Shown: one piece after another, positions 1 through 6,913 of the stretch
Layout: each line of letters begins with the position of its first letter
Numbering within the stretch: the stretch's first letter is position 1
Assembly (NCBI RefSeq): GCF_000247605.1
Contig: NC_016894.1
Location: forward strand, 310,001-374,000
DNA from: Acetobacterium woodii DSM 1030
GTDB lineage: Bacteria > Bacillota > Clostridia > Eubacteriales > Eubacteriaceae
Direction of reading: 5' to 3'
Length of the DNA stretch: 64,000 nucleotides
Made by a program: the position numbers and the translations under genes
The notes under the pieces: model-generated
What the model was told of the DNA's origin: nothing
What the model saw: the letters and a program-made list of their open reading frames with translations, nothing else
Databases searched by the model: none

Positions 1-1061
1 AGTTTTTGAATTAATTTAAATCGCGGCATGGCAATCGTGAAAACAGTGATGATGATCGCCAGAATCGCAATCACGGCAACAAGAATAATCCACCCCATCG
101 ACGTGGTTCGTCGCAAAGCCATAATAATACCACCAATTGCTAGAATCGGTGAGTAGAGTAAAATTCGGATTGCCATAATCAAAAAGGTTTGAATCTGGGT
201 GATATCATTGGTATTTCGGGTAATTAATGATGCCGTTGAAAACTTATCAAATTCCGTATTCGAAAAACATTGAACCTTCCTAAAAATATCTTTTCGCAAA
301 CTTTGCGAGATTCCGGCAGCAATTCGGGCGGAGAAAAATCCGACTGCGATCGCAGCTAAGATACTGATTAAGGACAATAATAACATCATGACGCCAATCT
401 TAATAATATAGCTGTTCTGAATGGCACCAATATCGACACCCAGTTCGGTGTAAAATTGTTTAGTGAATTGGACCGCTGTTTGAACCTGCATCGTTTCCGG
501 CGTTTGGGCGGCCTGAATCCGAGCGTCATCAAAGGTTGAAGCTGGCAAACGGGTTAACATTGGCAGAAATTCATAAATTTTTGTAAAATCCAAATCGGTG
601 GTACTTGTGGTCGAACTCGAATTGGCAGAATCGGTATTTAAAGACTGCATATAATTAATAAAAGTCCAGGTGGACTGGCCAAAAATAGGATCAAGGGTGT
701 CAAATGTTTGTGAATCAGCAGTATTGAGAACATAAATATTTTGGTTTTCTATTTCCGGGAAACGTTTCAACGTCGTTTCATATTGAGGTGCTGAAACGTC
801 GTTTGAAGTGACCAGCGTATAATTTTCGGAGACCGTGTTTTTTTGATCATCCGTCATAAAGGCGGTCATCAGTGTATAACCATCTTCACTGATCGCTTCT
901 GGGGTTGCATGTTCAATACCATTTTGCTGAATACCAACATTAACAATATCCGACATATAATTTGGTAAATTCAAATCAGAGATGGCTTGGACAAAAAGCA
1001 ATATCAGTACAGCAAGAAGAACGATAAAATAGGGTTTGAGATAGCGTGCTAGTTTGATCAT
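1..1061 (-). CDS. ABC exporter, N-terminal permease fragment (runs off window)
   Basis: First 353 residues of an ABC exporter half-transporter; the frame stays open to the left window edge, so the ATPase domain is not seen. TM1 is at about residues 11-27, TM2 at about 219-241, and two further helices follow near the edge. Between TM1 and TM2 is a hydrophilic outside segment of about 190 residues with a Ser/Thr-rich patch near 145-156, much longer than in typical exporters. The cytoplasmic loop STASLITRNTNDI is typical of the MdlB/YknV exporter family. It starts with an ATG that overlaps the stop of the MarR gene by 4 bp (ATGA), so the two are one operon. By family precedent a second half-transporter probably follows. 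Substrate unknown, drug or peptide export being usual. Confidence 0.85.
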   Translation of the reverse strand, partial: MIKLARYLKPYFIVLLAVLILLFVQAISDLNLPNYMSDIVNVGIQQNGIEHATPEAISEDGYTLMTAFMTDDQKNTVSENYTLVTSNDVSAPQYETTLKRFPEIENQNIYVLNTADSQTFDTLDPIFGQSTWTFINYMQSLNTDSANSSSTTSTTDLDFTKIYEFLPMLTRLPASTFDDARIQAAQTPETMQVQTAVQFTKQFYTELGVDIGAIQNSYIIKIGVMMLLLSLISILAAIAVGFFSARIAAGISQSLRKDIFRKVQCFSNTEFDKFSTASLITRNTNDITQIQTFLIMAIRILLYSPILAIGGIIMALRRTTSMGWIILVAVIAILAIIITVFTIAMPRFKLIQK

Positions 1062-1585
1062 GTAGTTTTCCTTTCTTTTTTGTGTTTTTTTTCTAAGTCA
1101 ATTTGGTCTTTGTCAATCTGATTAAAGGTGTTGGCTAATTTGTCTAATAAAGAAATCAGGGTCTGCGTATCATCTTCGCCTAAAATATCGGCGGCTTCTT
1201 CATAAATTTCAAAAAAAGAATGGGAAACGTCAGCTTCGACTTTTTTACCGGCGGCGGTTAGCGCAACGTAAACCAAACGGCGGTCTGAATGAGAAGCGGT
1301 TCGATAAACAAAACCGCGTTTTTCCAAGGTTGAAATTGTTTGGGAAACGCCGGGCATAGAAATGGAAGAAACACGGCTGATTTCAGAAATTTTAACCCCG
1401 GGAGCAAGTGGGGTATGGTTTAATTCAGTTTCCAGTTTTTGTTCTTCACGCAAATTTTTTAGCGTCGTTAGCATAAAAAATTCATGGGGTTTAAGGTTAT
1501 GGATAAAATTTTTATGAAAACGACCAATGCTGGATTTTTTTATTCGATGAAATGCTTGAAACAGTTCGTGTCCGTGATTATACAA
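1058..1585 (-). CDS. MarR family transcriptional regulator
   Basis: Winged-helix repressor of 175 residues. The recognition helix and wing are seen as ISRVSSISMPGVSQTISTLEKRG followed in sequence by the DRRLVYVALT wing strand (about residues 65-115), the MarR signature. Start is TTG at 1585, chosen because AAAGGAGA sits 6 nt upstream; no better ATG follows. It is the first gene of an operon with the ABC exporter, with translational overlap, so it most likely represses its own operon and releases it on binding an exported compound. The AT-rich upstream region 1605-1660 holds several TTAACTA/TTAATTAAC half-sites suited to a MarR operator. Confidence 0.9.
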   Translation of the reverse strand: MYNHGHELFQAFHRIKKSSIGRFHKNFIHNLKPHEFFMLTTLKNLREEQKLETELNHTPLAPGVKISEISRVSSISMPGVSQTISTLEKRGFVYRTASHSDRRLVYVALTAAGKKVEADVSHSFFEIYEEAADILGEDDTQTLISLLDKLANTFNQIDKDQIDLEKKHKKERKTT

Positions 1586-1604
1586 TTAAAATCTCCTTTC
1601 GCAA

Positions 1605-1660
1605 GTTAATAATTAACTAACATAATTGTTAATTTACTTAACTACTATAGTATAATCAAA
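1605..1660. promoter_or_regulatory. AT-rich operator/promoter region between MarR and azlC
   Basis: Several imperfect inverted TTAATTAACTAA and TTGTTAATTTACTTAA elements cluster here just upstream of the MarR start, in a region dense in promoter-like AT hexamers. A MarR dimer site is likely; exact bounds are inferred. Confidence 0.4.
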
Positions 1661-1752
1661 AATTAATTAGATGCAAGTAAAAAATTAAATGTAAACCAAC
1701 AGCAAGATATATTTATGTTATAATAGCTTCTGTAACTTAAGAGAAATTAAGA

Positions 1753-2484
1753 ATGAGGAGTAAGCAAAACGAAATGACAAAGACAAAAGAAACTTTTCAA
1801 TATGCATTTATTCAAACATTGCCAGTTTTATTTGGTTATGTTTTTATGGGGATTGCCTTTGGCATCCTTTTACAAAAAGCTGGGTATCATTTTATCTGGG
1901 CCTTTTTTATCAGTCTGATTATTTACGCCGGTTCAATGCAATTTGTATTAATTGGGTTGTTGGGTGGCGGAATGGGTTTTTTATCACTGATTATTTTAAC
2001 TTTATCGGTTCAAAGCCGACACATCTTCTACGGATTATCCTTTATCGAAAAATTTAAAGCGATGGGAAAATGGGGATGGTATATGATTTTTTCATTGACC
2101 GACGAAACCTATTCACTTTTGTGTGGTATGAATATACCCAAAGAACTTAATGAAAAACAGGTGTTTTTTACGGTTGCCGCTTTGGACCAAAGCTACTGGG
2201 TTATCGGCTGTACGCTGGGGGGAATTATCGGAAGTTTTATCGGCTTTGATACGACCGGGATCGATTTCGCCATGACCGCTTTGTTTGTGGTGATCTTTAT
2301 TGAACAGTGGTATAGTTATAAATCCCATTTGCCGGCGTTGGTGGGAATCGTTTGCGGGGTGGTAGCGTTGTTGATTTTTGGAGCGGGTGCGTTTATTTTG
2401 CCGGCGCTGATGGGGTCGGTAGGTTTATTATTAATCTTTAAAAATAACATTAAAATAGGCGAAGAACAGGAGGCATGTCAATGA
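1753..2484 (+). CDS. azlC: Branched-chain amino acid exporter large subunit AzlC
   Basis: Membrane protein of 236-243 residues of the AzlC (LIV-E) family, which exports branched-chain amino acids together with the small partner AzlD. It shows the family hallmarks GYVFMGIAFGILLQKAGY near the N-terminus and YAGSMQFVLIGLL at about residues 60-75, with the repeated hydrophobic helices of a 7-8 TM protein. The start is ambiguous: ATG at 1753 has a poor ribosome site, ATG at 1774 lies 13 nt after GAGGAG. The stop overlaps azlD by 4 bp, so both are cotranslated. Confidence 0.9.
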   Translation: MRSKQNEMTKTKETFQYAFIQTLPVLFGYVFMGIAFGILLQKAGYHFIWAFFISLIIYAGSMQFVLIGLLGGGMGFLSLIILTLSVQSRHIFYGLSFIEKFKAMGKWGWYMIFSLTDETYSLLCGMNIPKELNEKQVFFTVAALDQSYWVIGCTLGGIIGSFIGFDTTGIDFAMTALFVVIFIEQWYSYKSHLPALVGIVCGVVALLIFGAGAFILPALMGSVGLLLIFKNNIKIGEEQEACQ

Positions 2485-2813
2485 ATTCTGAATTTTTAAC
2501 ACCGTTAATCGTTATTTTAGTGGTGGCGGGCTGTACGTTTTTAACGCGATTTTTGCCCTTTATCCTTTTTGGCGGAGGGAAGGAAGTGCCCGCACTGGTA
2601 AAAAATTTAGGGGAGCTGCTTCCGCCGGCAGTGATTGCCATTTTGGTTGTTTATTGTTTAAAAGGCGTGAGTTTTATGGTTCCGCCGCATGGCTTGCCGG
2701 AATTTATTGCCGTGGGAATTGTGGCGTTGCTTCATATTTGGAAACGAAATAATCTGCTCAGCATTGGCGGCGGAACGGTTGCGTATATGGTGATGATTCA
2801 GCTGATATTTTGA
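2481..2813 (+). CDS. azlD: Branched-chain amino acid exporter small subunit AzlD
   Basis: Small membrane protein of 110 residues with four hydrophobic helices and the AzlD family pattern TFLTRFLPFILFGG followed by LPPAVIAILVVYCLK. ATG at 2481 is preferred over ATG at 2475 because AGGAGG ends 7 nt upstream of it. The ATGA overlap with azlC marks translational coupling, and the two together form the export complex. A hairpin terminator follows directly. Confidence 0.9.
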   Translation: MNSEFLTPLIVILVVAGCTFLTRFLPFILFGGGKEVPALVKNLGELLPPAVIAILVVYCLKGVSFMVPPHGLPEFIAVGIVALLHIWKRNNLLSIGGGTVAYMVMIQLIF

Positions 2814-2822
2814 TAAGCTTTA

Positions 2823-2860
2823 AAAAAAGCCCGAAAGTGTGATACTTTTGGGCTTTTTTA
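2823..2860. terminator. Intrinsic terminator between azlD and the HxlR gene
   Basis: Stem AAGCCCGAAAGT / ACTTTTGGGCTT with a 5-nt loop, flanked by A-runs on the left and T-runs on the right, so it can work in both directions for the two convergent genes. Confidence 0.85.
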
Positions 2861-2880
2861 AAATTGGTTGTCATTTTAAA

Positions 2881-3237
2881 TCATTTGCTGGCATTTTTTC
2901 CCCAGGCTGAAAGGCTGCCGAGAATCGGAAGCAGACTATTCGTGTTGGGGGTTAATTCGTATTCAACGCGTAAAGGCATTTCGTTGTATTGGGTGCGAAG
3001 GATCAGACCATCGGCCTCGAGTTCTTTTAATGAAGAGGCGAGCATCGTATTGGTGATACCTCGAATTTTTTTTCGTAAAGCATTATAACGGGTCGGACCG
3101 TCGTTATATAACGAACAGAGAATCGGAATCTTCCATTTTCCGCCAATGATCTCAAGGGCAGCAGAAAGTGGACATTTGTCTTGACACGGGCAGATGCTTC
3201 CGGAACAGAGGGAAGTTGAATTTTTTGAGGCACTCAT
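2881..3237 (-). CDS. HxlR family regulator with cysteine-rich N-terminus
   Basis: Winged-helix protein of 118 residues. The HxlR core is clear: ALEIIGGKWKIPILCSL, RYNALRKKIRGITNTMLASSLKELEADGLI and the wing region VEYELTP. Most family members have one conserved Cys before the first helix; this one has C11, C16, C18 and C22 in a 12-residue stretch, which suggests thiol redox or metal sensing (inference). It is divergent from a flavin-oxidase-like protein at 3376, with which it shares a 140-bp control region. ATG start at 3237; upstream ribosome site is weak. Confidence 0.88.
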   Translation of the reverse strand: MSASKNSTSLCSGSICPCQDKCPLSAALEIIGGKWKIPILCSLYNDGPTRYNALRKKIRGITNTMLASSLKELEADGLILRTQYNEMPLRVEYELTPNTNSLLPILGSLSAWGKNASK

Positions 3238-3375
3238 TTTTTTCTTAGCTACTTTCTATTTTCGTATTTGGTTATATTTTTTTGCGTAGTTTACAAGCTT
3301 TTTTATTGGTACTATAATTATATCAGGTAGTAATTACGGAGTCAATTGCTATACTAAACTTTGGAGGAATTTATA
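3238..3375. promoter_or_regulatory. Divergent control region, HxlR gene and flavoprotein gene
   Basis: Contains TATAATTATA-like promoter elements around 3312-3322, and a GGTACTATAATTATATC / GGTAGTAATTACGG area with short inverted repeats. HxlR regulators commonly bind such divergent regions; the exact operator is not resolved. Confidence 0.4.
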
Positions 3376-3684
3376 ATGGTTATCAATGAAGAAATGAAAA
3401 GTGTTATCGAAAATTCAGCGTTCCTGACAATTGTGACAATGTGTCCCGATGGCAACCCGCATCCAATTATTGTTGGTAGTGGCACCGTTGAAGGTGACGA
3501 TATTACGGTTGGTGTCTACGCAATGAAGGTGACGCAGGAAAACCTTAAGAAAAATGACTGTGCGATGGTATTGGCGGCTCAAAAAGTTGAAGGCGGCGCC
3601 AAAGGTTGTCGTTTTACCGGCAGTGCCAAAGTGAGCGATGGAAAATTTGTATTTACAGCAACGAAGGCGGAAGCCCTGATTTAA
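3376..3684 (+). CDS. Pyridoxamine 5'-phosphate oxidase-like FMN-binding protein
   Basis: Protein of 102 residues with the split-barrel flavin-binding fold of the PNPOx-like family: residues about 10-50 give FLTIVTMCPDGNPHPIIVGSG, followed by a strand pair ending VYAMKVTQENLKKN and a final GCRFTGSAKV strand. Such short members usually bind FMN or F420-like cofactors and have unassigned substrates. ATG at 3376 is chosen because GGAGG lies 8 nt upstream. Divergent from the Cys-rich HxlR regulator, which probably controls it in response to redox or electrophile stress. Confidence 0.75.
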   Translation: MVINEEMKSVIENSAFLTIVTMCPDGNPHPIIVGSGTVEGDDITVGVYAMKVTQENLKKNDCAMVLAAQKVEGGAKGCRFTGSAKVSDGKFVFTATKAEALI

Positions 3685-3709
3685 ATTACTGAAGCGCTAA
3701 TCGCGATTA

Positions 3710-3770
3710 AATAAAAACCACTGATTATGAAAGATGTGAACGTCTTTGCAATCAGTGGTTTTTATTTATT
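3710..3770 (+). terminator. Intrinsic terminator after the flavoprotein gene
   Basis: Long stem AAATAAAAACCACTGATT pairing with AATCAGTGGTTTTTATTT, about 23-nt loop, ending in T-rich sequence. Confidence 0.85.
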
Positions 3771-3893
3771 TGCGGATGTGTTAACATAATTGTTAAGAAG
3801 ACAAGCACGTTTAATGATGAGGCCTAAAAATTGGCGTTTGTTTTTATTCGGGTCGACTTTTTAATAGTGGAGGGATTTATTTGAGAGGATGAG

Positions 3894-4715
3894 ATGTTTA
3901 AAATAGGTGAGTTTTCAAAATTAACGCAGGTTTCAATTCGGATGCTTCGCTATTATGATGAAACAGCGTTGCTTAAACCAACCAGAATCGACCCGGATAC
4001 GAGTTATCGATTTTATTCGTTAGCACAAATTCCGGTACTCCAAAAAATTATTTTTTTAAGAGATCTCGGTTATACGGTTGCAGAGATCAAAGTTGCCTTG
4101 GAACACTGGAGTGGGGATTTTATTACTGAACAACTCCGAAACAAACAAACGGAAGTCAGACGTTCGCTGGAATTGGAACAGGAAAAGTTGAAAAAAATTG
4201 AAAGGGCAATGGCAAGTATCCAAAAAGATAAAATTGATATTCGTTATGATTTTACCATTAAACGGTTGCCATCATACCCGGTGATTTCATTGCGGCGGGT
4301 GATCCCGGATTATTTCGGGGAGGGAATATTGTGGCAGGAACTGACCGAATTAATAAGTCAGACCAAGATCGACCTACCGACAAAGGAGCAATGTTTTGCC
4401 ATTTATCATGATACTGAGTTTAAAGAAAAAGATGTCGACGTCGAAGTTTGCATCGTTGTTAATAATCAGAAGCATGGTTCGAAGTGTTTGGCGTTTAGGG
4501 AAATCAAGGCAGTTGAAAGGATGGCATGTACCATGGTTTATGGACCTTATCAAAATATATCCGGTGTCTTTCAGTCATTTGCTTATTGGCTGACCCAAAA
4601 TGCCGATTTTAAAATGATCGGAAAAAATCGCCAAATCTGTCATCGCGGACCGTGGAACGAAACGAATCCGGAACATTATTTGACGGAAATCCAGATTGAA
4701 CTGGAAAAAATCTAA
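3894..4715 (+). CDS. MerR family regulator with GyrI-like effector domain
   Basis: Protein of 273 residues. Residues 1-70 are a MerR helix-turn-helix (FKIGEFSKLTQVSIRMLRYYD, then SYRFYSLAQI), 75-115 a coiled-coil dimer helix rich in Glu/Lys, and about 120-273 an AraC-effector/GyrI-like ligand domain of the BmrR type (TIKRLPSYPVISLRR near its start). This architecture senses hydrophobic or cationic drugs. No exporter lies beside it. ATG at 3894 follows GAGAGGATGAG. A MerR-type promoter exists at 5348-5378, 630 bp downstream, and could be its target. Confidence 0.88.
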   Translation: MFKIGEFSKLTQVSIRMLRYYDETALLKPTRIDPDTSYRFYSLAQIPVLQKIIFLRDLGYTVAEIKVALEHWSGDFITEQLRNKQTEVRRSLELEQEKLKKIERAMASIQKDKIDIRYDFTIKRLPSYPVISLRRVIPDYFGEGILWQELTELISQTKIDLPTKEQCFAIYHDTEFKEKDVDVEVCIVVNNQKHGSKCLAFREIKAVERMACTMVYGPYQNISGVFQSFAYWLTQNADFKMIGKNRQICHRGPWNETNPEHYLTEIQIELEKI

Positions 4716-4722
4716 GTAGTTA

Positions 4723-4835
4723 TAGGTAATTGCGAAAATGCCGTGAGCTTTGGGCCCAGTTTCGCACGAAATTGTTTGTGAAAACTGAACCCAAAGCAAC
4801 CACTGTTCGATGTTTTTTTATTTTGCAATTACCTA
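4723..4835. repeat. Small mobile-looking repeat, copy A (full length)
   Basis: 113-bp element with terminal inverted repeats TAGGTAATTGCGAAA / TTTTGCAATTACCTA and an inner inverted pair GCTTTGGGCCCAGTTT / AAACTGAACCCAAAGC. Related copies occur at 9675, 55583 and 61476 and a fragment at 42862. No coding sequence inside, so it is a MITE/REP-like element. Confidence 0.75.
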
Positions 4836-4871
4836 AGTAAGCAGTTAATAAAGGAAACGGGGAATAAACCG

Positions 4872-5213
4872 TTATTTGAGATACCGATTAAATGCTTTAT
4901 CGACATCGAAATGAACGTCTTTAAAAAATAGAAACAGCCAAAGGACTAAGGAAGCGATAGCGAAATAAAAGCTGATGAAATGTGAGAGCACAGCGCCAGC
5001 TAATAAAATGAGCGCCCATAAGGCGAATTGATTGCGCATATCTTTGCTCATCCGTTGGGTGTCATAGGAGCGTCGCAGTTCTTGAGGTAAGGTATTGAAG
5101 CCGCTAATTAAAATCGCCGCTTTTTCTTTTAAGAGCGCAAAAATAAATGCCAATAATACAAAAATGATTGCCAGAACAAAACAAGAGATAGCGAATATAT
5201 CATTAATAGCCAT
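4872..5213 (-). CDS. DUF3784-like small membrane protein
   Basis: 113 residues with TM helix 1 at about 7-27, a polar middle containing LISGFNTLPQELRRSYD, and two helices at about 68-97. This layout and the GFNT-x-RRSYD type loop match the DUF3784 family of unknown function common in Firmicutes. ATG at 5213 follows AGGAGG by 7 nt. It stands alone. Function not known. Confidence 0.65.
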   Translation of the reverse strand: MAINDIFAISCFVLAIIFVLLAFIFALLKEKAAILISGFNTLPQELRRSYDTQRMSKDMRNQFALWALILLAGAVLSHFISFYFAIASLVLWLFLFFKDVHFDVDKAFNRYLK

Positions 5214-5347
5214 AAGTGGACCTCCTAAAGTTACTTAATGTATTCTGATTTTAAATTTCAAATTATTTTCATTATAAAGTAAGCAGTTGGTGATGTCAAT
5301 GCAACAGGTTGAGCGAAAATAGGCCGGTGGGGTTTTAATTAAAGCTA

Positions 5348-5378
5348 TTGACTCTCACACCATGGTAGGGTCTAGAAT
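5348..5378 (+). promoter_or_regulatory. MerR-type promoter/operator (19-bp spacer) upstream of trmO
   Basis: TTGACT at 5348-5353 and TAGAAT at 5373-5378 are separated by 19 bp, longer than the normal 17. Inside the spacer are the inverted arms GACTCT and AGGGTC, 11 bp apart, around a CACACCATGGT centre. This spacing with a centred dyad is the hallmark of promoters that MerR-family activators distort. The nearest MerR gene is at 3894-4715. Confidence 0.6.
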
Positions 5379-5453
5379 AATAAATAGGTGGTTGCAAAAC
5401 ATATAAAATGGGTGTAATTGCCGAATAAACTATAGCATTACGGAGGTAAGCAC

Positions 5454-5930
5454 ATGGAAAGCTATCATTTAAAAGCAATTGGAACAATTCACAATCAGGA
5501 AATGGAAACGTTTATTGAGCTGGACGAAAGTTATCGTCAAGGGTTGGTCGGGTTAAATGGATTTTCGCACATTAATGTGTTATGGTGGTTTAGTGAATTT
5601 GACAACGACGAAGCCCGCGGGATGCTTTCATCACCGCAACCCTATAAACAGGCACCGGCGGTGATGGGGGTTTTTGCCACGCGTTCTCCGATTCGGCCAA
5701 ATCCTTTGGCATTGACTGCAGTTTCGGTATTGGATCTTGACGAGCAAACCGGAATTATTAAGATTGCTTATATCGATGCTAATGATGGAACCCCGGTTTT
5801 GGATATCAAACCTTATACTCCCAGCCTTGATCGGATTGACAAGCCAGCGGTGCCTGAGTGGTGTCGCCATTGGCCTAAAAGTGTTGAAACGTCGGGCGCT
5901 TTTAACTGGGCAGAGGAGTTTAATTTTTAA
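5454..5930 (+). CDS. trmO: tRNA (N6-threonylcarbamoyladenosine-37) methyltransferase TrmO
   Basis: 158-residue protein of the TsaA/YaeB family, SAM-dependent methylation of t6A37 in tRNA. Diagnostic stretches are IGTIH near the start, GVFATRSPIRPNPLALT at about residues 75-91 and DGTPVLDIKPYTP at about 110-122. This is the compact form that lacks the C-terminal extension of the E. coli protein. ATG at 5454 follows GGAGG by 8 nt. It lies behind the MerR-type promoter at 5348, an unexpected partner for a tRNA modification gene. Confidence 0.88.
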   Translation: MESYHLKAIGTIHNQEMETFIELDESYRQGLVGLNGFSHINVLWWFSEFDNDEARGMLSSPQPYKQAPAVMGVFATRSPIRPNPLALTAVSVLDLDEQTGIIKIAYIDANDGTPVLDIKPYTPSLDRIDKPAVPEWCRHWPKSVETSGAFNWAEEFNF

Positions 5931-5960
5931 TAATTGAGCTTCGCCAAATTTAGTTAAATC

Positions 5961-6134
5961 AGATTGTCAAAAAAACTAACGTCGGACCGACAATTGTTAG
6001 ATCATGTTGTATGCCTCAAGGCGAACAGTTGCCGTGAAAAGGCTTTCTTTAGCCAAAACTTTAATTGCAACTGTCCGAATTGCGCGCATGCAACAGATTA
6101 ACAATTGGTCGGTCCGGTCGTTTATTGACAACCT
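5961..6134. repeat. Long-hairpin MITE-like element
   Basis: About 170 bp forming an almost complete inverted repeat. Left arm segments GATTGTCAA, CGGACCGACAATTGTTA, GTTGTATGC and ACAGTTGC are mirrored by GCAACTGT, GCATGCAAC, TAACAATTGGTCGGTCCG and TTGACAACC. The centre is a short A/T-rich loop. It has no credible gene and looks like a non-autonomous mobile element or folded RNA. Confidence 0.7.
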
Positions 6135-6135
6135 C

Positions 6136-6172
6136 AAGCGGTAACATAAATAATTTGTGTTACCGCTTTTTT
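6136..6172 (+). terminator. Intrinsic terminator after trmO region
   Basis: Stem AAGCGGTAACA / TGTTACCGCTT with an 11-nt loop and a run of T, oriented for the plus strand. Confidence 0.8.
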
Positions 6173-6175
6173 GCG

Positions 6176-6829
6176 TTACCAACTGGCAATCAGAAATTTA
6201 ATCTTAAGGCCCTGTTCAACATACATTTTTTCGTGTTCGGTTTCAATGTTGCCGGGATAAGTTAAAGTGTGGAGGTCGGGGATCAGGGTTTTGATGGTAA
6301 AACCGGTTTGTTCAAAATATTTAAGAGAATCGGCAAAAAGCGCATCATTATCGGTTTTAAAATAAATTTCACCATCTTTAGCCAACAAATTTTTATATTT
6401 TAGCAGTTGTTTGTTATGGGTCAAGCGTTTTTTCTGGTAACGCCGCCGCGGCCAGGGATTGCAAAAATTAATATAAATCCGTTCGACACCATCCGCTGGA
6501 GCGAGGATGGAATCAATCCGTTCAATGTCCCAGGACATGATCTGGACATTGTCAAGCGGTTGCTCGGCATTCGCATAAGCAGTTTCAATATTACGTTTGG
6601 TCAGACCCAGGACGGCATCGATTAAGTCAATGGCCAGAAAATTGATATCCGGATGAGAACTTCCCAATTGCGAAATGAAGGTGCCTTTACCGCAGCCTAA
6701 TTCAATATGAAGCGGTTGCTTTTTTTTAAATAATTGTTGCCATTGGCCGCGGTGATCGGGGGGATAAGCCTGAAAAAATCCGCAACTTTCGAGTTCCGGG
6801 CGGGCCCAGGGTTTTGGTCGTATGTGCAT
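6176..6829 (-). CDS. trmB: tRNA (guanine-N7-)-methyltransferase
   Basis: 217-residue SAM-dependent enzyme that makes m7G46 in tRNA. SAM motif I is IELGCGKGTFISQLG at about residues 42-56, followed by FLAIDL; the family motif YINFCNPWPRRRYQKKRL at about 119-136 corresponds to the canonical FPDPWPKKRHxKRR, with Asn-Phe-Cys-Asn in place of the usual FPDP start. YFKTDN is also typical. ATG at 6829 is preceded by AAAGGAG. Monocistronic here. Confidence 0.93.
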   Translation of the reverse strand: MHIRPKPWARPELESCGFFQAYPPDHRGQWQQLFKKKQPLHIELGCGKGTFISQLGSSHPDINFLAIDLIDAVLGLTKRNIETAYANAEQPLDNVQIMSWDIERIDSILAPADGVERIYINFCNPWPRRRYQKKRLTHNKQLLKYKNLLAKDGEIYFKTDNDALFADSLKYFEQTGFTIKTLIPDLHTLTYPGNIETEHEKMYVEQGLKIKFLIASW

Positions 6830-6913
6830 GGAATACTCCTTTAATGAATGAAATCATCATAAAATGGTAAAGTAACGGTGAGCGGTGTTTTTTACACAAC
6901 TTATCAATTGGTT

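Noticed and set aside
5997-6182. Frame inside the long hairpin element
   Set aside because: No ribosome site and the sequence is explained by the inverted repeat.
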